Shown here one piece after another: positions 35,445 to 44,114 of a DNA stretch of 64,000 nucleotides. Source of the stretch: Thiohalomonas denitrificans (GTDB lineage Bacteria > Pseudomonadota > Gammaproteobacteria > Thiohalomonadales > Thiohalomonadaceae); NCBI RefSeq assembly GCF_900102855.1, contig NZ_FMWD01000007.1:171188-235187 (forward strand), read 5' to 3'. How positions within the stretch are numbered: the stretch's first letter is position 1; every line of letters begins with the position of its first letter. The notes under the pieces are model-generated. The model worked only from the letters and a program-made list of their open reading frames with translations, made no database searches and had not been told where the DNA came from. The position numbers and the translations under genes were made by a program.

Positions 35445-36815
35445 ATGATGAGCCTAAGGGATTGGATTCTAAAACAACGCAAAAAACTGACTGAATTGCC
35501 TATGTCCGCACTTACGCCACTTCGTGAAATGCCCACCGAGAATATCTTCCGATCCGGCGATGTCTTCGTCCTGTTCGGGGAACTGTTTGGTCGTGGCTAT
35601 GCCAATGGTCTCATCGATGAGGCTCGCAAGGCCGGAATGACCATCCTCGGCATCACCGTCGGACGCCGGGATGATGATCACAAACTGCGCCCGCTCACCG
35701 ATGAGGAACTGAAGGAGGCCGAAGCCAACTTGGGCGGACGTATTATCAACGTCCCGCTGATGGCCGGGTTTGATCTGGACGCACCCGAGGGAACACCGAC
35801 CCCGACCGACCTGCTGGCGGAACTGAAGCTCTCCAACTGGCAGGAGGCGAAGCTGGACTGGGCGCATATCGAGCGCTGCCGCGAGGTCGGAACAGAACGC
35901 TTCAGGTCGTCACTGGCAACCGTGATGGAGGAACTGAACGGATTGATCCCCGACGGCGCCAATGTGTTTTTTGCGCACACCATGGCAGGGGGTATTCCCA
36001 AGACCAAGGTCTTCCTGGCCATCGCCAACCGGATCTACAAGGGGCGTGGTGATCGTTTTCTCTCCTCGCGGGCCCTCCTCGACAGCGATCTCGGCAAACT
36101 GATCCTGATGAATTTCGATGAGGTGACCGCCAATACCTTCGAATATCTGATCGAGGGCAGCACCCGCATTCGCAAGCGTCTGGCGGAGACCGGCGGCGAA
36201 GCACGTTATACCGCCTATGGCTACCACGGCACCGAAATCCTGATTGACGGCGAGTACCACTGGCAAACCTATACCAGTTACACCCAGGGCTACGCCAAAA
36301 TGCGCCTCGAGAGCCACGCTGAGGCGGCGTGGCAGCAGGGCGTCAAGGCGACCGTATTCAACTGTCCGGAGATCCGCACCAATTCGAGCGACATCTTTGT
36401 TGGCGTAGAGCTGTCGCTGTTCCCGCTACTCAAGGCGCTCAAGCGCGAGAATGGCGGCGTCTGGGCAAAGGAGCAGTGGTCCATATGCCAGGAGCTGCTC
36501 CAGGAGGGAGTACAGCTCGAGGAGATCCTGGACAAGATCGAAGCCTATAACAGCGATCCGACCATCGCCGAATTCCGCAATTTCGAAGCCTGGCCGATGG
36601 ACAATACGGCAGAACTGGCGGAGGTGATGGTCGGCACATCCGAAGAGATCACCAAGCTGCACAAGGATCGGAAGGCGCTTATCACGGACCACCTCAGTTC
36701 GCTGGTTCTCGAAGGGACCGGCCCGCTGATTTTCCACGAGGCATCGCGCCCGCACGGTCCGGTGCTATGGCTTAACCACGACATCATCGCCCGCCAGCTC
36801 AACAGCATGCACTGA
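35445..36815 (+). CDS. putative FabMG-type enoyl-ACP reductase
   Basis: A 456-aa cytoplasmic protein with no signal or membrane segment. It may catalyse the last step of fatty acid elongation. Visible features: a Rossmann-like opening DVFVLFGELFGRGYANGL (39-56); FFAHTMAGG (175-183), placed like the FabI VHSVGFAPG strand; a Tyr/Lys segment YTSYTQGYAKMRLE (276-289), with Lys285 and candidate Tyr276 (Y-x8-K, as in FabV) or Tyr279; then NCPEIRTNSS (306-315), similar to FabI SAGPIRTLAAS. It directly follows the fabI remnant. FabMG-type reductases are long and only distantly related to FabI. The domain reading and the link to FabMG are inference; a different oxidoreductase role is possible. ATGs at 35445 and 35448 are both possible starts. 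Confidence 0.6.
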   Translation: MMSLRDWILKQRKKLTELPMSALTPLREMPTENIFRSGDVFVLFGELFGRGYANGLIDEARKAGMTILGITVGRRDDDHKLRPLTDEELKEAEANLGGRIINVPLMAGFDLDAPEGTPTPTDLLAELKLSNWQEAKLDWAHIERCREVGTERFRSSLATVMEELNGLIPDGANVFFAHTMAGGIPKTKVFLAIANRIYKGRGDRFLSSRALLDSDLGKLILMNFDEVTANTFEYLIEGSTRIRKRLAETGGEARYTAYGYHGTEILIDGEYHWQTYTSYTQGYAKMRLESHAEAAWQQGVKATVFNCPEIRTNSSDIFVGVELSLFPLLKALKRENGGVWAKEQWSICQELLQEGVQLEEILDKIEAYNSDPTIAEFRNFEAWPMDNTAELAEVMVGTSEEITKLHKDRKALITDHLSSLVLEGTGPLIFHEASRPHGPVLWLNHDIIARQLNSMH

Positions 36816-36841
36816 GAATCAGGAGCCGTTTTTCACAAATA

Positions 36842-36903
36842 ACCACAGAGAACACAGAGAAACCACTCAATTTCGAATTTTAACTCTCTGTGTTCTCTGT
36901 GGT
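36842..36903. repeat. inverted repeat of the ACCACAGAGAACACAGAG family
   Basis: Bases 36842-36860 and 36885-36903 are perfect 19-bp inverted copies around a 24-nt A/T-rich loop. The hairpin sits between two convergent genes, so it may act as a terminator, but the same sequence occurs in other intergenic places in the window. Confidence 0.9.
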
Positions 36904-36915
36904 AAAAAATCCAGG

Positions 36916-38223
36916 TTAACCAACTTCCACCGCTGCTTCGGTCCGCCGAGGCTTGTCGGACTCCCCCTGCAGTATCCCCTTCTCGCCTTCCAGGCGTCCG
37001 ATGATAACCGCGCCACAGGAGTCCCCGAAGGTGTTTACCGCCGTACGGGTCATATCGAGGATCCGATCCACGGCCAGGATCAAACCGATTCCCTCGGCAG
37101 GCAAACCGATTGCTGCAAGGATGATGGTGATCGCCACCAGGCTGGCGGCGGGAATCCCGGCGACTCCAATCGAGGTAAGCAGTGCAAGAGTCACGACCGT
37201 GAACTGCTGGGCAAAGGAGAGATCGAGCCCATAGGCCTGGGCAATGAAAATGGCGGCCACACACTCATAAAGCGCCGTGCCGTCCATGTTCACCGTCGAC
37301 CCCAGCGGCAGAACAACGCTACTGGTGCGGTTGGAGACACCCGCGTTCTTTTCGACACACTCCATGGTCAACGGCAGGGTCGCCGCGGAAGAGGCGGTGG
37401 AGAAAGCCGTCAGCAGTGCCGGTGCCATGGCCTGGTAATGACGCAATGGATTGACTCGTGCCACGAACAGCAGCAGCAGCGGCATGGTGACCAGGAAATG
37501 AAAGGCGAGCGCGCCGAGAACCGTAAAAAAGAAGGCTACCAGGGGACCGACGGCCTCAAGCCCGGTGGTCGCCACCACCTTGGCAACCAGCGCAAAGACA
37601 CCGACAGGGGCGAATTTCATGACCCAGTCGGTGATAGCCATCATGGTCTGGAAAATGCCCTGCCAAAAATTGTATTGGGCGTCGGCGTAGTCCTGCTGGA
37701 TTCGGGTCATGAAGTAGCCGAACAGCAGGCTGAAGAAAATCAGCCCCAGCATCTGGCCATCGGCGGCGGCAGCGACCACGTTCACGGGTACCATACGCAG
37801 GAAAACGTCGGCAACGTCTCCCATACCCCGTCCCGCGACACGCGCCTCAATCTCGCTGGTATCAGCGCTGAAGCCGAAAACCTCCCCCGGATCGCCGTTG
37901 ACTACCCCCGGGGCGAAGAGATTGACAAGCACCAACCCCACCAGAATGGCCAGCAGACTCGTGCTGAAGTAGTAAATCACCGTCCTTGACCCGAGACGGC
38001 CCAATCCCTTCGCACCACCAACACCGGCCACTCCGGTGATGATTGCAGCCACTACCAGGGGAACGATAAGCATCTTCAGCGCATTCAGGAACAGCGTTCC
38101 TACGAAATCGAATAGCTGATAGAAAGTTATGCCGAACAGGGCCGCTTCCTGGCCGGCAGCAAGGCCAGCGGGAACCGCCAGGCCCAGCGCAATGAGAATC
38201 TGCCAGTGAAGCTTCAGCCGCAT
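36916..38223 (-). CDS. dicarboxylate/amino acid:cation symporter (DctA/GltP family)
   Basis: A 435-aa secondary transporter of the DAACS family in the inner membrane, using sodium or protons to import C4-dicarboxylates, glutamate or similar. About eight membrane helices are visible; the family markers are the Ser-rich hairpin AFSTASSAATLPLTMEC near 270-286 and the NMDGTALYECVAAIFIAQ segment with its cation site. The family member that this is cannot be told from the sequence (glutamate/aspartate or dicarboxylate). It converges on the 456-aa gene and is inserted, with it, in the gap between yej and ppiD. Confidence 0.92.
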   Translation of the reverse strand: MRLKLHWQILIALGLAVPAGLAAGQEAALFGITFYQLFDFVGTLFLNALKMLIVPLVVAAIITGVAGVGGAKGLGRLGSRTVIYYFSTSLLAILVGLVLVNLFAPGVVNGDPGEVFGFSADTSEIEARVAGRGMGDVADVFLRMVPVNVVAAAADGQMLGLIFFSLLFGYFMTRIQQDYADAQYNFWQGIFQTMMAITDWVMKFAPVGVFALVAKVVATTGLEAVGPLVAFFFTVLGALAFHFLVTMPLLLLFVARVNPLRHYQAMAPALLTAFSTASSAATLPLTMECVEKNAGVSNRTSSVVLPLGSTVNMDGTALYECVAAIFIAQAYGLDLSFAQQFTVVTLALLTSIGVAGIPAASLVAITIILAAIGLPAEGIGLILAVDRILDMTRTAVNTFGDSCGAVIIGRLEGEKGILQGESDKPRRTEAAVEVG

Positions 38224-38336
38224 TAATCCCCCTATTCGATCGCGAACTCCGGTGGAGCATACCGGATCCGGAAGGGGCAGTGTAGGTAGGGGATTACTAT
38301 TACTAACAAAGGATGTGCTGGCCCCGTGGCCAGCGA

Positions 38337-38389
38337 TGTAGGTCAGGCTTCAGCCCGTCGTAACCCGATGACGGCCTGAACGACCTACA
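38337..38389. repeat. REP-like palindrome (TGTAGGTC type)
   Basis: TGTAGGTCAGGCTTCAGCCCGTC faces GACGGCCTGAACGACCTACA with a short loop. This is a common REP-like hairpin in gammaproteobacteria. It lies downstream of ppiD (minus) and upstream of the symporter gene. Confidence 0.8.
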
Positions 38390-38430
38390 GGCATCCGGGC
38401 ATCCCTGCCCACAAGAGGCCCGCCAATGGG

Positions 38431-40332
38431 CTATTGAGGTCTTGTTATGTCTGCGCGCTTCTGCAGAGCCTCAACCAGTCCCGAGTAGATATGCTCGCTC
38501 GCGGCCTGTCGCAGTGCCTGCCGGGCCTGTTGCCGCTGCGCCTCCCCAACCTCGGTCTGACCCGACTCGACGCCATACAGGGCGATAACGGCCTGATCAC
38601 CCGAATCGAGCGTAACGGCACGTGCGGTCGGCGTATCTCCGCCGGGGCGGGGCATGGCAAATGCCGCAGCGATGATTGAGCGGTCTGGCTCCGAAGCATC
38701 CCGCTCCAGAGCGGCGATCTCCTGCCACTCCTGGCCCACCACCTCAGCTACCTCGGAGGGCGCCTCGCCTGCATTGATATGCTCAACCAGGCTGGCAGCT
38801 TTTTCAGCCGCCAGTGCGGCCATTTGCTGCTCGCGCAGGAGTGAGCGGATATCCTCCCCGACCTCATCGAGTGGCTTTTTGGTCGCCGGAAAGTGTTCGC
38901 GAACCCGCAGGACCACCAAGCTTCCCGAATCCAATTCGATGGTCTGACTATTATTGCCCCCCGATAGAACATCTTCACTGAAGGCCGCTTCGGCAAACTC
39001 ACGGCTGGCAGCCACCCCCTCTTCAGCCCCTTGACGAGGGAAGGCTTCAGTCTGTCTGATTTCGAGGCCCAGCTCTTCCGCCGCCGGCTCAAGCGAGTCC
39101 GGCTGCTCATAGGTCAGATTCGCCAGCCGATCCGCCAAGTCATAAAAATACTCATCGGCCTGTTCACGACGCACATCCTCCCGAATCTGGTCGCGAACCG
39201 CCGAGTAGGGCTCGACCTCACTCTCCCGGACCGTCTCAAGCTCGATGAGGTGATAGCCGAATTCACTGCGAACCGGTTCGCTCACCTCACCCTCCTGCAT
39301 GGCGAATACCGCTTCCTCGAAAGCCGGAACCATGGCTCCGCGTTCAAAGAACCCGAGATCACCCCCATCACTGGCGGACCCGATATCATCGGAATACTCT
39401 TTTGCCAATTCCGCCAGGGACGCACCCTCTTCCAGCCGGGTGACCATCTCCTGCACCTTCTTCTCAGCGGCCTGCACCTCAGCTTCGGTCGCGTCGGAAT
39501 CCACCGCAATCAGAAGGTGCCGGGCGCGGCGCTGTTCGGGTGAGCGATAATTTTCCTCGTGGGCTTCATAGCGCGCACGCAGGACCGATTCTTCGACCTC
39601 GAACCCGGACGCCAGCTCTTCCCGATTCAGCTCCAGATAGGCGACCTTGACGCGCTCAGGGACCATGAATTGCCCAGGGTTCTCCTGGTAGTAAGCGGCT
39701 ATCTCATCCTCGGTCACAACGACCTCGTCGGAAAAGGTGTTCGCCGGCAGTTGCAGATAACCAATGTGCCGCTGCTGATTCTGCACGCGCAAAAAGGCGT
39801 CTACCTGGCGCTCCGTGATGAAATCCGTAGTGACAAAGCCGCGATAGAGCTGCTCGGTCACGAGATCACGCCGGACCTGGGATTCGAAATAGGCCGGTTG
39901 CATGCCTTGCTGTGACAGCAGCTGCTGATAGCGGGCCGGATCGAAGCCGGCATCACCCTGAAAGGCTTCCATACTGCGGATACTCTGCGACAGATGCGCA
40001 TCGGACACTCTAAGTCCATTCTCCGCAGCAGCCTGGGTTAGCAGTTCCTGCCGGATCAGCTTCTGGAGCACCTGCTGCCTGATCTGCTCCTCGGGGAACT
40101 GGCCGAGATCAAACTCGTCCCCCATCAGCTCCTGCAGCCGCTGTCGCTCCTGGTAGTAGGCGCGCTGCAGCTGCTCCTGGGAGATGGATACACCATCCAC
40201 CTCTGCCGCAGGAGCTCCGCGGCCCCCACCGAAATACTCGTTCACGCCCCATAGCGCAAACGGAATACTAATCAGTATAACGATCACCCAGGCGATCCAC
40301 CCTTGCGCCCTCTGGCGAATTAAATCAAGCAT
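38431..40332 (-). CDS. ppiD: periplasmic folding chaperone PpiD
   Basis: PpiD is an inner-membrane-anchored chaperone that meets proteins leaving the Sec translocon. The 633-aa product has an N-terminal membrane helix (about 11-32), a SurA-like chaperone domain to about 250, one parvulin domain at about 265-355 (RRARHLLIAVDSD...GGDLGFFERGAMVPAFEEA) and a C-terminal chaperone lobe. I start it at 40332 (MLDLIRQRAQGWIAW). It lies after the tRNA-Asp terminator, in the standard place downstream of hupB. Confidence 0.95.
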   Translation of the reverse strand: MLDLIRQRAQGWIAWVIVILISIPFALWGVNEYFGGGRGAPAAEVDGVSISQEQLQRAYYQERQRLQELMGDEFDLGQFPEEQIRQQVLQKLIRQELLTQAAAENGLRVSDAHLSQSIRSMEAFQGDAGFDPARYQQLLSQQGMQPAYFESQVRRDLVTEQLYRGFVTTDFITERQVDAFLRVQNQQRHIGYLQLPANTFSDEVVVTEDEIAAYYQENPGQFMVPERVKVAYLELNREELASGFEVEESVLRARYEAHEENYRSPEQRRARHLLIAVDSDATEAEVQAAEKKVQEMVTRLEEGASLAELAKEYSDDIGSASDGGDLGFFERGAMVPAFEEAVFAMQEGEVSEPVRSEFGYHLIELETVRESEVEPYSAVRDQIREDVRREQADEYFYDLADRLANLTYEQPDSLEPAAEELGLEIRQTEAFPRQGAEEGVAASREFAEAAFSEDVLSGGNNSQTIELDSGSLVVLRVREHFPATKKPLDEVGEDIRSLLREQQMAALAAEKAASLVEHINAGEAPSEVAEVVGQEWQEIAALERDASEPDRSIIAAAFAMPRPGGDTPTARAVTLDSGDQAVIALYGVESGQTEVGEAQRQQARQALRQAASEHIYSGLVEALQKRADITRPQ

Positions 40333-40457
40333 CGGTACTCCGATTTGCATCCGGTTATCTGGAAATCTGCCCTATTCGACCGCAGAAGGCCTGGAGTGTT
40401 CTCCGGGTGACAGATTTTTGGTTTGCTGCAGCCTTCCACGCCGATAATGGACGGCAT

Positions 40458-40490
40458 AAAAAAAGGGCGCAACTGAGTTGCGCCCTTTTT
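40458..40490 (-). terminator. terminator after hupB-tRNA-Val-tRNA-Asp
   Basis: AAAAAGGGCGCAAC-TGA-GTTGCGCCCTTTTT: a strong stem with A and T runs on both sides, 5 nt beyond the tRNA-Asp 3' end in the minus direction. Confidence 0.93.
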
Positions 40491-40494
40491 GCGA

Positions 40495-40571
40495 TGGCGG
40501 AGTGGACGGGACTCGAACCCGCGACCCCCGGCGTGACAGGCCGGTATTCTAACCAGCTGAACTACCACTCC
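40495..40571 (-). tRNA. tRNA-Asp (GTC)
   Basis: The minus-strand sequence folds as a 77-nt cloverleaf: a 7-bp acceptor stem GGAGTGG/CCACTCC, an anticodon loop CTGTCAC with GTC at the anticodon, a GGTTCGAGTCC T arm and an encoded CCA end. Confidence 0.97.
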
Positions 40572-40584
40572 TGAACTCAAATTT

Positions 40585-40660
40585 TGGTGGGTGCTGAGGG
40601 GATCGAACCCCCGACCCTCGCCTTGTAAGGGCGATGCTCTCCCAGCTGAGCTAAGCACCC
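40585..40660 (-). tRNA. tRNA-Val (TAC)
   Basis: A 76-nt cloverleaf on the minus strand: acceptor GGGTGCT/AGCACCC, anticodon loop CTTACAA with TAC, T arm GGTTCGATCC and an encoded CCA. It lies 15 nt after the hupB stop and 13 nt before tRNA-Asp, so hupB and both tRNAs probably share a transcript. Confidence 0.97.
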
Positions 40661-40675
40661 TGGACCAAAGGCGCG

Positions 40676-40948
40676 CTAGTTTACTGCATCCTTAAGCGCT
40701 TTGCCAGCCTTGAAGCTGGGCATTTTGGATGCTGCGATTTCAATCGACTCACCGGTGCGCGGATTGCGGCCTGTACGAGCGGCCCGCTCGCGAACCAGGA
40801 AGGTGCCAAAACCGACCAGATTGACCTGTTCACCATTTTTGAGGGCACCAGTCACGGCGTCAAACATGGCGTCTACTGCACGACCTGCGGCCGCTTTGGA
40901 AATGTCGGCACCAGCGGCAACCGCATCGATCAACTCGGATTTATTCAC
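40676..40948 (-). CDS. hupB: nucleoid protein HU, beta subunit
   Basis: A 90-aa HU/IHF-family histone-like protein that bends and compacts DNA. It begins [32 protein letters not shown] and has the DNA-binding arm [27 protein letters not shown], with the intercalating RNP motif. This is the normal HU-beta length and position, between lon and ppiD. Confidence 0.97.
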   Translation of the reverse strand: MNKSELIDAVAAGADISKAAAGRAVDAMFDAVTGALKNGEQVNLVGFGTFLVRERAARTGRNPRTGESIEIAASKMPSFKAGKALKDAVN

Positions 40949-41191
40949 AGAATAACTCTCCCCTTGTGATTATTTGAGTTCGGTGTCTCGGAATGAAACG
41001 AGATTAAGTCCGCCTGAAAAAAAAACACCGCCTCATTTTCCCCATTGGGCGGCTACGCGACACCGCAGTTTTATACCAACTGGCTTCAAGACGTGTCAAG
41101 CAACCCTTCCAGCCTTTGAGGCGATGTTAACGGATTCCGTTGTAGCCGGGGCCGCGATGAGCGGCCCCGATGGTCCTTCCTTAGCAGATTC

Positions 41192-43612
41192 CTAGTGCGT
41201 ATGGACCGTTTTCGGGTCTCCGGATTTCCCTTTCTGCTCGACCAGTTCCACCTCTTCCTTTTCAGGGAGAGGTTCCGGCTTGTGCGCCAAGGCAATATCC
41301 AGGACCTGATCGATCCAGTTGGCGGGACAAATTTCCAGCTTTTCTTTGATGTTGTCCGGGACCTCTTCGAGGTTGCGTTCGTTCTCCTCAGGGATAATCA
41401 CGGTCTTGATCCCACCGCGATGGGCCGCAAGCAGCTTCTCCTTGAGGCCCCCGATAGGCAGCACCTCGCCCCGCAGCGTGATCTCGCCAGTCATAGCGAC
41501 ATCGGCACGCACCGGGATGCCAGTCAACGCCGACACCAGAGCGGTACACATGCCGACACCAGCCGATGGGCCATCCTTCGGGATCGCGCCCTCGGGCACA
41601 TGGATGTGGATGTCATTTTTTTCATAGAAATCCGGATCAATACCGAGCATCCGGGCACGGCTGCGGACCACACTCATTGCGGCCTGAATCGACTCCTTCA
41701 TCACGTCGCCCAACTGACCGGTGACGGCATTCTTGCCTTTGCCGGGCATTACCGCTGTCTCGATAGAAAGCAACTCGCCCCCAACCTCGGTCCATGCCAG
41801 ACCGGTCACCTGGCCGACCCGATCGGCCTCTTCAGCGAGCCCGTAACGGAAGCGGCGCACCCCGAGAAAATCGTTAAGATTTTCCCCGTTCACCACCACC
41901 TTCTTTTCCTTGGGCTGCAGCTGGATTTCCTTGACCACCTTGCGGCAGACTTTCGCGATCTCCCGCTGCAGGTTGCGAACTCCGGCCTCACGGGTGTAAT
42001 GGCGGATAATACCGTAGAGACCATCGTCGGTGATCTCCAGTTCATCCTCCTTCACGCCATTGGCTTTCAGCTCCTTCGGCACAAGATAGCGCTTGGCGAT
42101 ATTGAGCTTCTCTTCCTCTGTATAACCGGCAAGGCGAATCACTTCCATTCGGTCAAGCAGCGGACCGGGAATATTCATGGAGTTGGAGGTTGCGACGAAC
42201 ATCACGTCCGAAAGGTCATAGTCCACTTCCAGATAGTGATCGTTGAACGTGTGATTCTGCTCGGGGTCCAGCACCTCCAGCAGCGCAGAAGCCGGATCAC
42301 CGCGGAAGTCCATGGCCATCTTGTCGATTTCATCGAGTAGAAACAGCGGGTTCCGGCTCTCCGCCTTCGCCAGGTTCTGGATAATCTTGCCAGGCAGCGA
42401 ACCGATATAGGTCCGGCGATGCCCCCGGATCTCCGCCTCGTCACGCACACCACCCAGGCTCATGCGCAGGAATTTGCGGTTCGTGGCTCGGGCAATGGAC
42501 TGTCCAAGGGAGGTCTTACCCACCCCCGGCGGCCCCACCAGGCAGAGGATCGGGCCCTTGAGCTTCCTGACACGCTGCTGAACAGCCAGATACTCGAGGA
42601 TGCGCTCCTTGACCTTCTCCAGCCCGTAATGGTCCGCATCCAGCACCTCTTCGGCCTGGGCCAGGTCGTGGCGCACGCGGGTCTTCTTCTTCCAGGGCAC
42701 CGACACCAGCCAATCGATGTAGTTGCGCACCACCGTTGCTTCGGCAGACATGGGCGACATCATCTTCAGCTTGTTCATTTCGGCGGTGGCCTTCTCCTTG
42801 GCCTCCTTGGTCATGCCCGCCTTCTCGATCTTGTTTTCCAGGTCCTCGATCTCGTTGGGTGCATCCTCCATCTCACCCAATTCCTTCTGAATGGCCTTCA
42901 TCTGTTCGTTGAGATAGTACTCGCGCTGGCTCTTCTCCATCTGGCGCTTGACGCGGCCACGGATGCGCTTTTCTACCTGAAGCAGATCCAGCTCGGACTC
43001 GATCACACCAAGCAGATATTCGAAGCGGTCGCGCAGATCGGTGATCTCCAGGATCTCCTGTTTCTCATCGATCTTCAGCGACATGTGGGCAGCGATGGTA
43101 TCCACCAGCCGGTGGGTATCCTCAATCCCCGACAGGGAAGTCAGCACCTCCGGCGGAACCTTTTTGTTCAGCTTCACGTACTGATCGAACTGGTTCAGCA
43201 CCGATCGTGAGAGTACCTCCCCTTCCCGCTCATCCAGCGGTTCCGATTCGAGCATCTCCACCTGTGCGGTAAAGAACTCCTCATTGGGCAGGAAATGGGA
43301 GATTTTTGCCCGCTGGTCACCTTCGACCAACACTTTCACAGTCCCATCCGGAAGTTTCAGCAACTGCAGAATGTTGGAGACGGTACCGATCCGATAGATA
43401 TCGTCCTGGGTCGGGTCATCCTCCCCGGCACTCTTTTGAGCGACCAGCAGGATTTCCTTATCGTCTGCCATGGCCGCCTCAAGGGCTTTGATGGACTTGT
43501 CGCGGCCGACGAAGAGCGGAATCACCATATGCGGATAGACCACCACATCCCGCAACGGCAGGACAGGCATGGAGCGCATCTGGTCGGTCACTTCGGAAAT
43601 CTTGTCCGTCAT
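41192..43612 (-). CDS. lon: ATP-dependent protease La
   Basis: Lon is a cytoplasmic AAA+ serine protease that degrades misfolded and regulatory proteins. The 806-aa product has the substrate-binding LON domain (about 11-205, [23 protein letters not shown]), a coiled-coil central part, Walker [10 protein letters not shown] near residue 359 and Walker B FLLDEIDK. The protease domain has the catalytic Ser in [11 protein letters not shown] near 680 and the Lys about 43 residues later. I start at 43612 ([12 protein letters not shown]). It lies between hupB and clpX, and a 264-bp palindromic element lies upstream, so its promoter region may be altered. Confidence 0.97.
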   Translation of the reverse strand: MTDKISEVTDQMRSMPVLPLRDVVVYPHMVIPLFVGRDKSIKALEAAMADDKEILLVAQKSAGEDDPTQDDIYRIGTVSNILQLLKLPDGTVKVLVEGDQRAKISHFLPNEEFFTAQVEMLESEPLDEREGEVLSRSVLNQFDQYVKLNKKVPPEVLTSLSGIEDTHRLVDTIAAHMSLKIDEKQEILEITDLRDRFEYLLGVIESELDLLQVEKRIRGRVKRQMEKSQREYYLNEQMKAIQKELGEMEDAPNEIEDLENKIEKAGMTKEAKEKATAEMNKLKMMSPMSAEATVVRNYIDWLVSVPWKKKTRVRHDLAQAEEVLDADHYGLEKVKERILEYLAVQQRVRKLKGPILCLVGPPGVGKTSLGQSIARATNRKFLRMSLGGVRDEAEIRGHRRTYIGSLPGKIIQNLAKAESRNPLFLLDEIDKMAMDFRGDPASALLEVLDPEQNHTFNDHYLEVDYDLSDVMFVATSNSMNIPGPLLDRMEVIRLAGYTEEEKLNIAKRYLVPKELKANGVKEDELEITDDGLYGIIRHYTREAGVRNLQREIAKVCRKVVKEIQLQPKEKKVVVNGENLNDFLGVRRFRYGLAEEADRVGQVTGLAWTEVGGELLSIETAVMPGKGKNAVTGQLGDVMKESIQAAMSVVRSRARMLGIDPDFYEKNDIHIHVPEGAIPKDGPSAGVGMCTALVSALTGIPVRADVAMTGEITLRGEVLPIGGLKEKLLAAHRGGIKTVIIPEENERNLEEVPDNIKEKLEICPANWIDQVLDIALAHKPEPLPEKEEVELVEQKGKSGDPKTVHTH

Positions 43613-43733
43613 TGAGGCACCTCTTCGAGGGTCACGGCTCGTTTCTCTACAGCGGAGCCGTGCCAATTAAACCTGAGTAAGTTACTTCACTATTGAATAC
43701 TTTGGGACAGCCAACGGAAGAATCAAGGCACTA

Positions 43734-43997
43734 GTGTACTGTTGCATGCTTGGCGATACTTTCAGAGCCCCCCAAAAACGTCAGGACAAGGCGCAGCGCG
43801 CAGGCAATGGTTGTTCCCTTGTCAAGCGCTGCAACGCCGTAATGGCGTTTTTGGGGGGCTCCCTTCGGGCGAGCCGCTGGCCGGCCATCTGCGGCGTTAC
43901 GTTTCTTGGAAAGGGCGCGCCATTCCCTGCGAAACGCGCCTTGCAACTGACCGGCCAGCGGCTCGCTGAAAGCACCGCCAAGCATGCAACAGTACAC
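43734..43997. mobile_element. 264-bp cloverleaf-like palindromic element, MITE-like
   Basis: A 22-bp perfect inverted repeat bounds the unit (43734-43755 and 43976-43997). Inside are two further perfect inverted repeats side by side: 43766-43780 with 43846-43860 (15 bp) and 43869-43884 with 43951-43966 (16 bp). Each encloses shorter pairings, e.g. GACAAGG/CCTTGTC and CGTTTC/GAAACG. The whole can fold as a stem with two hairpin arms. There is no transposase frame, so it could be a non-autonomous transposon or a structured REP/BIME-like element. No clear target duplication is visible at the ends. Confidence 0.7.
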
Positions 43998-44050
43998 CAA
44001 CTGATCCAAAGGATTCACAATTCACCAAAGGATCGCAAGGATCAGGGGTT

Positions 44051-44080
44051 AAAAAAAGGGCCGGCTTGACCGGCCGGCCC
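44051..44080 (-). terminator. terminator downstream of clpX
   Basis: On the minus strand GGGCCGGCCGGTCAAGCCGGCCC is followed by seven T residues. It lies 35 nt after the clpX stop and should end the tig-clpP-clpX transcript. Confidence 0.93.
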
Positions 44081-44114
44081 TTGATTGGACTCTGTTGCGG
44101 ATATTACGTTCCGC

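Noticed and set aside
41195-42340. Long open frame opposite lon
   Set aside because: Shadow of lon; composition and lack of domains fit an antisense frame.
43742-43981. Open frames inside the lon-clpX palindrome
   Set aside because: Both strands give similar products, as expected for a palindrome; no protein family is recognised.
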